64,000 bases of DNA. Origin: Rariglobus hedericola. Lineage in GTDB: Bacteria; Verrucomicrobiota; Verrucomicrobiia; Opitutales; Opitutaceae. Below the pieces are notes generated by a model. That model had not been told where the DNA came from. It saw only the letters and a program-made list of their open reading frames with translations, and did not search any database. Positions 27,238-34,814 of this stretch are shown here, piece after piece. The stretch spans positions 1,046,501-1,110,500 of the forward strand of contig NZ_VMBG01000002.1 of the NCBI RefSeq assembly GCF_007559335.1, written 5' to 3'. Position 1 is the first letter of the stretch; every line of letters begins with the position of its first letter. The position numbers and the translations under genes were made by a program.

Positions 27238-27560
27238 GGGTGCGGATGCGTGTGTGGAACGGCGCGGGAATCCGTCATCAAGATCGGATCAATACTGCGC
27301 GCGTAGGCGGCGGCCATGCGCTCGGTGGATTGAGAGCGGTTGAGCGCGAACGCGGTGGTGGTGCCGGCGGCGGCTGCGAGGAGGACGGCGAGACTGGCGG
27401 CGAGGGGCAGGGCGCCGGGAAAACGCAGGACGATGGACGGGGCGGTGGTTTCGCAGGAGCGGATGCGGGCCCAGACGCGATCATTAAAACCAGCGTCGGG
27501 TGCGGGCTCATGTTTCCACGTTTGCAGCGTGGACGGGAGCGGGTCGCGTGGGTCTTTCAT
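27234..27560 (-). CDS. Putative membrane anti-sigma factor (CnrY-like position)
   Basis: 108 residues: a short cytoplasmic N-terminus (MKDPRDPLPSTLQTWKHEP), one membrane helix at about 50-73 (LPLAASLAVLLAAAAG) and a short periplasmic tail ending in HTHPHP. This is the layout of small anti-sigma factors that hold an ECF sigma at the membrane. There is no detectable sequence family, so the call rests on the operon order and topology. It is the first gene of the three-gene ATGA-overlapping module. Confidence 0.7.
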   Translation of the reverse strand: MKDPRDPLPSTLQTWKHEPAPDAGFNDRVWARIRSCETTAPSIVLRFPGALPLAASLAVLLAAAAGTTTAFALNRSQSTERMAAAYARSIDPILMTDSRAVPHTHPHP

Positions 27561-27604
27561 GCAGGTGATACGCTGGCGACGGCGAAACCCCTTGGCGAAT
27601 CTTC

Positions 27605-28882
27605 CTACGCGTGCAGTTCAGGGAAGAAGAGCGGCGCGCTGAGGGCGAGGCCGTCGGCGACGCTGGTGAATTCTTCGCCGTCGCGGATCTTGTCCTGGCC
27701 GAAACGCGTCACGAATTCAGCGCGGAGGCTGCGGATCAACGACGTGCCGCCGGTGAGGAAAACCGTTTCGATGCCGGCGGGCGCGATGTTGGCATCGGCG
27801 AGGAATTTATCGAGGTAGCCCGTGATTTCGGCGGTGAGATCGGCGGAGTTTTTGTTGAACTCGCTGCGGGTGATGCGGAGGTCGATCGGGATCTTCGGAT
27901 GCGTGAAGGTGATCGGCGCGGTGACCATGGTCGTGAGCGCGATCTTGGCGGCTTCGATGCGTTGGAAGAGGGCGAAGCCCTGGTTTTCTTTGATGAGAGC
28001 TTGGAAACGCTCGAAGGCGGGCGGGTCGTTGGAGAGACCGCTCAGACGCCAGAGGAGATCCATTTTTTTGGCGTTACGCAGGAAGACGATCTGGTCCCAT
28101 TGGCAGATGGTGCGGTAGAGCGAATCGGGAACTTCGAGCTGTTTGCCCCAGCTGTCGTAGGTCGCGCCGCGGCCGAAGAGCGGGGTGACTTTGTGCCACA
28201 TGGTGGTGGCGTCGTATTTGTTGCCGGCGACGGGGATACCGCCGGTCGCGAGAATGTCGGTCATGCGATCGGTGAGGCCCTGACGCGCGGGATCGAGCTG
28301 CACGACGGTGAAGTCGGAGGTGCCGCCGCCGAAGTCGCCCACGAGAACGCGCTCGGGTTTCGTGATGCGGGACTCGTAGGCGAAGGCCGCGGCGATCGGC
28401 TCGTATTGGAAATGGATCTCGGTGAAACCGGCGATCTGCGCGGCGCGGTGGAGGCGTTCCTCGGCGATCTGGTCCTCGGCGGGGTCAGCGGAAAAAACGG
28501 CGGGGCGGCCGAGGATGACGCGCTTCACATCCTGTTGCGTGACGGCATCGCCGCGGGCCTTGAGACTTTGGAGGAAAATCGCGACCAGATCCTCGATGGT
28601 GTAAGTCTGGTTGTTGATCACCGTCTCGGTGAACGTCTGATAGGGCAGGATCGTCTTGATCGCCTGGAAGAAGCGGCCGCGCATCTCGTCCTCGACGTAG
28701 CGGAGCTTGGCGGCGTTCCCGAGGACGGGCGCGATGCGCTTCGTCGTGTAGGGGAAATACATGAACGTGGCGTCCACGCCGGCGATACGCGGGTCGCGCA
28801 CGAGGGATCGCGTGGTGGCGTTCCAGATGGTGATCGCGGAGTTACTCGTGCCGAAATCGATGCCGTAGATAAACGTGTCCAT
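27605..28882 (-). CDS. Hsp70-family protein, YegD type (nucleotide-binding domain only)
   Basis: 425 residues, about the length of E. coli YegD and much shorter than DnaK. The actin-like ATPase motifs are present: IYGIDFGTSNSAI (phosphate 1), VLVGDFGGGTSDFTVV (phosphate 2) and IETVFLTGGTSLIRSL (adenosine). There is no substrate-binding domain or EEVD-like tail. It likely acts as a specialised ATPase chaperone; substrates are unknown. It follows htpG, but a strong terminator ends 9 nt upstream of its start codon, so expression from htpG would require read-through. Confidence 0.92.
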   Translation of the reverse strand: MDTFIYGIDFGTSNSAITIWNATTRSLVRDPRIAGVDATFMYFPYTTKRIAPVLGNAAKLRYVEDEMRGRFFQAIKTILPYQTFTETVINNQTYTIEDLVAIFLQSLKARGDAVTQQDVKRVILGRPAVFSADPAEDQIAEERLHRAAQIAGFTEIHFQYEPIAAAFAYESRITKPERVLVGDFGGGTSDFTVVQLDPARQGLTDRMTDILATGGIPVAGNKYDATTMWHKVTPLFGRGATYDSWGKQLEVPDSLYRTICQWDQIVFLRNAKKMDLLWRLSGLSNDPPAFERFQALIKENQGFALFQRIEAAKIALTTMVTAPITFTHPKIPIDLRITRSEFNKNSADLTAEITGYLDKFLADANIAPAGIETVFLTGGTSLIRSLRAEFVTRFGQDKIRDGEEFTSVADGLALSAPLFFPELHA

Positions 28883-28890
28883 GGGAGGAT

Positions 28891-28921
28891 AAAAAAGCCC
28901 CGGCCGCGCCGGGCCGGGGCT
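28891..28921 (-). terminator. Rho-independent terminator of htpG
   Basis: On the minus strand: 10-bp stem AGCCCCGGCC / GGCCGGGGCT with a 6-nt loop and TTTTTT. It is 27 nt after the htpG stop and ends 9 nt before the Hsp70 start codon, so the Hsp70 leader overlaps it. Confidence 0.92.
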
Positions 28922-28948
28922 TTGGTGTGGTGCATCTCGCGGTGGCGT

Positions 28949-30802
28949 TTAGACGGTTTCGAGGAGCTTGTAGAGGCGGGCGACCATCTTGCTCGGGTCT
29001 TCGAAGAGGCCGGCGCTGATGAGGCTGTTGTCCAGGATCTGCTCGGCGATCAGGGCGGCTTTCTCGGGTGACGAGGTCTTCGCGGCGGCGAGGTGCTTGA
29101 TGACGGCGTGGCGGGGATTGATCTCGAGGTTAACCTTCACGGGGGCGTCGGCGCCGTCTTTGTTCATGGCCTTCATCATGCGGCGCATCTGGGGGGACAT
29201 GAACTTGTCAGCGTTGACGGCGAGGGCGGGGGAATCGACGAGGCGGTCGGAGGCTTTCACCTCTTCGACCCGGTCGCCGAGGGTGGTCTTGAGCCATTCG
29301 GCGAGGGACTTGGCGTCGTCTTCGCTGAGGTCGCCTTCGGCGGCGGGCGGCTTGGGAGCGTCGGCGAGTTTCACGTCGGCGTGGTCAGCGGCGATGAGCT
29401 TTTTACCGTCGAATTCGCGGACGTTCGACATGACGTATTCGTCGACGGACTCGTAGCAGAAGAGGACCTCGAGGTTGCGGGCCTTGAAGCCTTCGAGATA
29501 CGGGCCGGCTTCGATGGCGGCGCGGGACGGGCCGAGGAGGAAATAGATTTCCTTTTGGTCGGCGCCCATGCGGGTGACGTAGTCGGCGAGGGACGTAGTC
29601 TTGCCCTTCTCGGTGAGGGAGGATTCGAAGCGGAGGAGTTTAACGAGCTCGTCCTTGTGGGTGTAATCGAGGGCGGCGCCTTCTTTGAGGAAGATGCCGA
29701 ACTCGGCGTAGAATTCGTTGTAGGCGTCGGTGCGGTTCTTGGCTTCTTCGGAGAGGAATTTGATGAAGCGCTTGGTGATGACCTTGTTCAGTTTCTCGAT
29801 GAGCGCGCGGTCCTGCATGGTCTCGCGCGAGATGTTGAGGGGGAGGTCTTCGGAATCGACGACGCCCTTCATGAAGCGGAGCCACTCGGGGAGGAGATCC
29901 TTGGGTTTGGAGTCGATGAGGACCTTGCGGCAGTAGAGGGAGACGGCGGGCTCGAGGCGGGCCATGCCGAACTTTTCGGTGTTGTCCTTGGGGACGAAGA
30001 GCAGGGCGTTGATCTGGAGCGGGGCGTCGGCCGAGAAGTGGAGGCGGAGGCGGGGCTCGTCGTAGGCGTGGGCCTGGAACTTGTAGAAGGCGGTGTATTC
30101 CTCGTCGGTGATCTCGGACTTCGAACGCAGCCAGAGGGCCTGGACAGTGTTGATGTGTTTGCCGTTCAGGTTGACGGGGAACGAAACGAAGGCGCTGTAG
30201 CGCTCGAGAATTTCCTTCACGCGGCCTTCGGTGGCGAACTCGTGGGCGTCGTCCTTGAGCTCGATGACGATCTTGGTGCCGCGTTCCTGGTCGGAGACTT
30301 CCTCGACCTCGTAGCTGCCGGAGCCGTCGGAGGTCCAGACGTGGGCGGGTTCGTCTTTCTTCCAGGAGCGGGAGTAAACCTTGACGGTCTTGGCGACCAT
30401 GAAGGCGGAGTAGAAACCGACGCCGAACTGGCCGATGAGGTTGGAGTTCTTTTGGCCGCCTTCGGAGAGGGCTTTGAGGAAAGCCTTGGAACCGGAGTGG
30501 GCGATGGTGCCGAGGTTTTCGATGAGTTCGGCGCGGGTCATGCCCAGACCGGCGTCAGAGATGGTGAGAGTTTTCGCGGTGTCGTCGGTGGTCAGGTTGA
30601 CCTCGAGGGCGCGGTCGGCGTCGGCGATGTTGTCCTTCTCGGTGATCTGAAGGTGGCGGAGTTTCTCGATGGCGTCGGAGGCGTTGGAGACGAGCTCGCG
30701 GACGAAGATTTCCTTCTCGGTGTAAAGCGAGTGGATGACGATATCGAGGAGCTGCTTGATCTCGGCTTGGAACTCGAACTTTTGCGGTGTGGCGGTGGAC
30801 AT
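28949..30802 (-). CDS. htpG: Molecular chaperone HtpG (Hsp90)
   Basis: 617 residues, full length. The GHKL ATP-binding motifs are [35 protein letters not shown] and [13 protein letters not shown]. The middle domain has the catalytic arginine region NISRETMQ, and the C-terminal dimerisation domain is complete. It is a cytoplasmic ATP-dependent chaperone. It is transcribed alone on the minus strand, ended by a strong terminator, with the YegD-like Hsp70 directly behind. Confidence 0.97.
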   Translation of the reverse strand: MSTATPQKFEFQAEIKQLLDIVIHSLYTEKEIFVRELVSNASDAIEKLRHLQITEKDNIADADRALEVNLTTDDTAKTLTISDAGLGMTRAELIENLGTIAHSGSKAFLKALSEGGQKNSNLIGQFGVGFYSAFMVAKTVKVYSRSWKKDEPAHVWTSDGSGSYEVEEVSDQERGTKIVIELKDDAHEFATEGRVKEILERYSAFVSFPVNLNGKHINTVQALWLRSKSEITDEEYTAFYKFQAHAYDEPRLRLHFSADAPLQINALLFVPKDNTEKFGMARLEPAVSLYCRKVLIDSKPKDLLPEWLRFMKGVVDSEDLPLNISRETMQDRALIEKLNKVITKRFIKFLSEEAKNRTDAYNEFYAEFGIFLKEGAALDYTHKDELVKLLRFESSLTEKGKTTSLADYVTRMGADQKEIYFLLGPSRAAIEAGPYLEGFKARNLEVLFCYESVDEYVMSNVREFDGKKLIAADHADVKLADAPKPPAAEGDLSEDDAKSLAEWLKTTLGDRVEEVKASDRLVDSPALAVNADKFMSPQMRRMMKAMNKDGADAPVKVNLEINPRHAVIKHLAAAKTSSPEKAALIAEQILDNSLISAGLFEDPSKMVARLYKLLETV

Positions 30803-30839
30803 GGGTTTAAGGCGGGAGAGTGTTGAGGGCGGGAAATGG

Positions 30840-30866
30840 AAAAGCCCGCTATTTTAGCGGGCTTTT
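30840..30866 (-). terminator. Rho-independent terminator of the multiheme operon
   Basis: A 12-bp stem AAAAGCCCGCTA / TAGCGGGCTTTT with a 3-nt loop lies 29 nt beyond the stop of the propeller-decaheme gene. The T-run within the stem makes it work for the minus strand and possibly both. It closes the six-gene electron-transfer operon and insulates htpG. Confidence 0.88.
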
Positions 30867-30894
30867 CGAAAAATCAAGCGGGGGATTGATTGTT

Positions 30895-33800
30895 TTATTC
30901 GGCGGGGCGGCGAATGAGGCGGACGTTGGGCGGGCGGTTGATCGGTTCCTCGGGCTTTACGGGGAATTTCTCGGTGGGGTTGAGCGGCTTGCCGGAAGTG
31001 GTCTCGAGTTTGCCGTCGCGCCAGATCGGGTCGTCGACGCGATAGAGGCTGCCATCGGACTTGCGGATGAAGGCGTTGAACTCGGCGGCGGTGAACGGAC
31101 GACTGCCGCGGCGGCCGAAGACGACCGTCTGGTTTCCGCTTTCGTCGACCACGCGGTCACGATCCAAGCCGCGGCTCACGGCGACGGCGGGGCCGTGCGT
31201 GTGGTAGGTCGCGATGAGCTTGGGATTGGGCGGCGGGCTGAAGCCTTGGTAGCCGGGGACGTTTTCGGGGGAGATCAACTGGATCACGCGCAGGCCGTTT
31301 TTGCCGTCGGCCACGAGGGCAAAAGTCGAGGCGTTGACGGCACCGATCTGGACGGCGCGGGTGTCGTTGAGGCGACCGTCGGCGTTCCAGTGCTGGTGCA
31401 CATGGGCCTTGGCGGGGTTTTTGATGTCGATGATGGCGAGACCCTGGGCGCCGTTGGCCACGTAGGCGTAGGTGCGGGCAACGTAAACGCCCTGGGCATT
31501 GTTAAGCGGCACGGTGGCTTCGGGAATCAAGCGCGGGTTGAGCGCATCGCTGACGTCGAATACCTTGAGACCCTCGTCGTCGGTGACGAACGCGTGGAGG
31601 AACTGGAAGGCGAGCTTGCGTGGATTCTTGAGCGAACCGGCGGCGGCGCGGCCGGCGATTTTGGGTTTCGACGGCGTGGAGACATCGACTACCACGAGAC
31701 CTGCGGTGCAGGTCACGTAGAGATAATTGCCGGCGAGATAACCGTGGGTGGCTCCGTCAAGAATGCCGTCGGGGTTGAAACGGGTGACGTCGTCTTTCTT
31801 GAAGAAGTTATTCGTCGGGTCGCCATCGACCAAGGTGCCGACCATGACGGTGACGAGGCCCTCATATTTGTCGGTCACATACACGTAGCCGTAGGTGATC
31901 GAGATTGGCTGCTCCTCGTTGACGGGGTTGCGGGTGCGGAGCGGATCGATGCCGAGGGTGCTCGGTAGGATCACGCTGGTGGCGTAGCGCGTCTTGACGG
32001 ACGTGCGCTGGCCGAGCGGGGACACGGGCGTGGAGATGATGCGCTCGGAGAAGCCCTTGTTGTCGATGTTGGCGACGTCGAAGACCTCGAAGCCACCGGG
32101 GCCGTTGGCGGTGTAGAGATATTCGCCGCGCAAAGTGAGATCGAGGATCTCGTCACCACCATGATGATAAGCGGTCTGGAGGACGCCGTCGCGCTTGGTG
32201 TGCTCGGCAAAGTTATCGGGATAGGCGAGGCGGTGGAGGTTGCTACCGATGGCGGCTTGCGGCTCCTCGAGCTCGGTCCAGACAACGGCTTCGAGTCCCT
32301 TCTTGCCGGTGCCCACGTAGGCGTAGCGCCCGAAGAAGTTGACGGTGCCAGTGCCGAAGCCGAGCAGCTGAGTCATCCATGCGGCGTTGTCGTTTTGCGC
32401 GGAGAGATGGCAGTCGGTGCACGTCTTGGTGGTGCCAACGGAGCTCGTGGTGTGGGCGAAGTGCGGGTTGAACGCCTGGCCGGAGTAACCCTCGGCGGAG
32501 ACGGTTTGCTGCTGCGAATAAACCCATTCGCGGTTGGCAGTCTGCGAGCCGACGACGACGGCGCTCGACGAACGAATGACGGCGAGGCGGTTCTTTTTGT
32601 AGGTGGCGTCTTTGCCCAGCATGAAGACGTCGTCACGCACAACTTGCGGGTTGTAGCTAGTGTAGTTGCGCGTGGTGGTGCCCTCGAATTTGTTGCCGGC
32701 AACCATCTGGTTGGCGCGCATCGGCAAGTGACAACCGAAGCAACTGGTGGCCCAGGACGTATGGCACACCTGGCAGGAAATCGACGTGTCGGCGTGGGCG
32801 AGGAGGGCGTTGTTGGTGCGTTGAGTTTCGTCGGGGCGGACGGTCACGGGATCGACGCCGGCGGGAGGAAGATTGCCCCACGTTTTGCCGTCCTTGCGGA
32901 GGGTTTTCGCGTAGGCGGACTTGGCGTTGTAGTGCTCGGATGACGGATCGACGGTGTCGGCGGTCAGCGGAACTTCCCATGTGATGGCGGGGCTCATCAT
33001 GGAACGCTGGAAGAGTTTTTTGCCCTGCCAGTAGAAACGCGGACCCCACGGCGTGGTGCCGGCGGCGAGGTCGTTGGGGAGGACCTGGCCGTTTTCGAGA
33101 CGACCGCCGTTGCCGCTGGTTTTTAGCGTGGGGAACTTATCGACGGTGCCGTGGCAATCGATGCACTCGATGGCGGTGGCGGCACGCGGTTCGCCGTAGA
33201 GCAGGCCGTTGCCATGGACGTCGGTCGTGAAATGGCAGTCCACGCACTGCATGCCGCGCTCGAGGTGAATGTCCTTCAAGTGAATAGCCTTGGCGAATTT
33301 GTCGGGGTCGGTGTGGGCGATCTTTTTGTCATCGAGGGTGAGCAGTTCACCCTCCTTGTTTTTCTTGAAGACGGCACGGAAAACCCAGCCGTGTCCGTGG
33401 TAGTCGGCGAACTGGGTGTCCTTGAGCTTCGGGTTGAGCTCGGCGACTTTCTCCAGGAACTCGGGATCGCCCCAGAGACCGCGCGCGGCGGCGGCTTCGG
33501 GATTCTTTTGCAGGCTTTCGGCGAGCTCTTTCTCGGTCGGGTTTTTTTGCTTCTTCGGATACATCTGATCGCCGTCGCTCTCCTGATCCCACCACGTGTA
33601 GCCGAGGTAGGGATTCACGAAGAGATTACCCTGGTGCATGTGGCACGTCATGCAGGAGCTGGAGGGAATGCTGCGGGTGAACTGGTGCTTGATCGGGTGG
33701 CCCTTCTCCTTCTTGGAGATCATGGGATCGGCGGAGAAGGACAGGCCTTGGTGTCCGTATTTTGAATACCAACCGGAGTTGGTGGGCGAACGGTCGTTGG

Positions 33801-34812
33801 CGTAAACGACGTGGCAGGACGTGCAGCCCGAGGAGCGGAAATCGCCGGGATGGTTGTTGGAGCCCATGAAACCGAGGAGCGGATCGTTGAGGCGCGTTTT
33901 TTGGAGATTGAGGTAAACGGGATCGATGCGGTTGAGCGTGCCGAGACCGCGTTCGCTGAGACGGCGCAGCGGGCGACCCGGCGGTTCGAAGGCGTTGGGA
34001 TTGCCGAGCTCGACCTGGCGTTCGCCGCCCTTTTCGAAAATGCGGAGCAGGTTGGACGGCTGGCCAAGTGCGAAGCGGGGCAGCGCATCGAGGTAAGGGA
34101 GGATGCCTTGGTCGCGCGTCATTTCCGCGGTGACGGGGATCGGGCTTTCGAGGCGCAGCGGCGCACCATCGGGACCGTAAGCCTGGCCGAAGCGGTAGTT
34201 TTTATCGGGTGAAGCGCCGTTGTTGTAGAGCGCGGCACCCCAGAGCATGGCGCCGTGGTTCATCATGCTGTGCTGATTGGTCTTAACGATGTCGCCGTGG
34301 CAGAGGCCGCAGGACTTCTCGGCGACGCGGAGGTCACCGGGATTCACGAATTGGATGAACTCGGGCGACTCGTGGTTGAGCAGCACGGATGAGTCGGACG
34401 GGTTGGCGGAGCTCTGCCAGAAATCGGGATTACGCGGGGCGACGTGCGCCTTGGCCATGGTGAGGCCGGGCGTGGGGTTGCCGCCGTGACAGTCGACACA
34501 GCCGAGCACGACGTGCGGGGACTGGTGCATGTCCTCGATGCCTTGATGGCAGCTGACGCAGCCGACGCTCTTGAGGTCGGCTTGGGCGCGGGTCTGGTCG
34601 ATATTGTTGACCGGCTTCACGTCACCGGGAAGAGGCGGGTGGCCGGGAGGCAACGTGGACGTGGCGGGGCCGGCGACGACCTCGGCGGCGGGGCGCGGGG
34701 CGGGGGCGACCGGCTCAGGGCTGGCGAACATGACGAGCGCAGTCAGGCCAACACCCCACAGTGCGGTGGCCGCCAAAGCCCAACGAAAAATGAATCCGGA
34801 ATCCTTGCGCAT
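30895..34812 (-). CDS. Decaheme c-type cytochrome fused to a LVIVD-type beta-propeller (exported)
   Basis: 1305 residues. An N-terminal signal or anchor helix (about 9-30) has no lipobox. Ten CxxCH haem sites lie near residues 85, 105, 168, 330, 387, 523, 550, 680, 691 and 798. From about 826 to 1190 the chain becomes a propeller of repeated blades such as GYLAGNYLYVTCTAGLVVVD, FVTDDEGLKVFDV and YVANGAQGLAIIDI, which are LVIVD/YVTN-like. The tail is Pro/Arg-rich. As the last gene of an operon with an outer-membrane barrel (2-nt gap), it is the likely cell-surface or barrel-bound electron carrier; the propeller may bind a surface or partner. I know of no characterised protein with this layout. 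Confidence 0.88.
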   Translation of the reverse strand: MRKDSGFIFRWALAATALWGVGLTALVMFASPEPVAPAPRPAAEVVAGPATSTLPPGHPPLPGDVKPVNNIDQTRAQADLKSVGCVSCHQGIEDMHQSPHVVLGCVDCHGGNPTPGLTMAKAHVAPRNPDFWQSSANPSDSSVLLNHESPEFIQFVNPGDLRVAEKSCGLCHGDIVKTNQHSMMNHGAMLWGAALYNNGASPDKNYRFGQAYGPDGAPLRLESPIPVTAEMTRDQGILPYLDALPRFALGQPSNLLRIFEKGGERQVELGNPNAFEPPGRPLRRLSERGLGTLNRIDPVYLNLQKTRLNDPLLGFMGSNNHPGDFRSSGCTSCHVVYANDRSPTNSGWYSKYGHQGLSFSADPMISKKEKGHPIKHQFTRSIPSSSCMTCHMHQGNLFVNPYLGYTWWDQESDGDQMYPKKQKNPTEKELAESLQKNPEAAAARGLWGDPEFLEKVAELNPKLKDTQFADYHGHGWVFRAVFKKNKEGELLTLDDKKIAHTDPDKFAKAIHLKDIHLERGMQCVDCHFTTDVHGNGLLYGEPRAATAIECIDCHGTVDKFPTLKTSGNGGRLENGQVLPNDLAAGTTPWGPRFYWQGKKLFQRSMMSPAITWEVPLTADTVDPSSEHYNAKSAYAKTLRKDGKTWGNLPPAGVDPVTVRPDETQRTNNALLAHADTSISCQVCHTSWATSCFGCHLPMRANQMVAGNKFEGTTTRNYTSYNPQVVRDDVFMLGKDATYKKNRLAVIRSSSAVVVGSQTANREWVYSQQQTVSAEGYSGQAFNPHFAHTTSSVGTTKTCTDCHLSAQNDNAAWMTQLLGFGTGTVNFFGRYAYVGTGKKGLEAVVWTELEEPQAAIGSNLHRLAYPDNFAEHTKRDGVLQTAYHHGGDEILDLTLRGEYLYTANGPGGFEVFDVANIDNKGFSERIISTPVSPLGQRTSVKTRYATSVILPSTLGIDPLRTRNPVNEEQPISITYGYVYVTDKYEGLVTVMVGTLVDGDPTNNFFKKDDVTRFNPDGILDGATHGYLAGNYLYVTCTAGLVVVDVSTPSKPKIAGRAAAGSLKNPRKLAFQFLHAFVTDDEGLKVFDVSDALNPRLIPEATVPLNNAQGVYVARTYAYVANGAQGLAIIDIKNPAKAHVHQHWNADGRLNDTRAVQIGAVNASTFALVADGKNGLRVIQLISPENVPGYQGFSPPPNPKLIATYHTHGPAVAVSRGLDRDRVVDESGNQTVVFGRRGSRPFTAAEFNAFIRKSDGSLYRVDDPIWRDGKLETTSGKPLNPTEKFPVKPEEPINRPPNVRLIRRPAE

Positions 34813-34814
34813 GG

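Noticed and set aside
29093-30826. 577-codon plus-strand frame
   Set aside because: Antisense of htpG with low-complexity Gly/Val/Asp/Glu composition and no family motifs.
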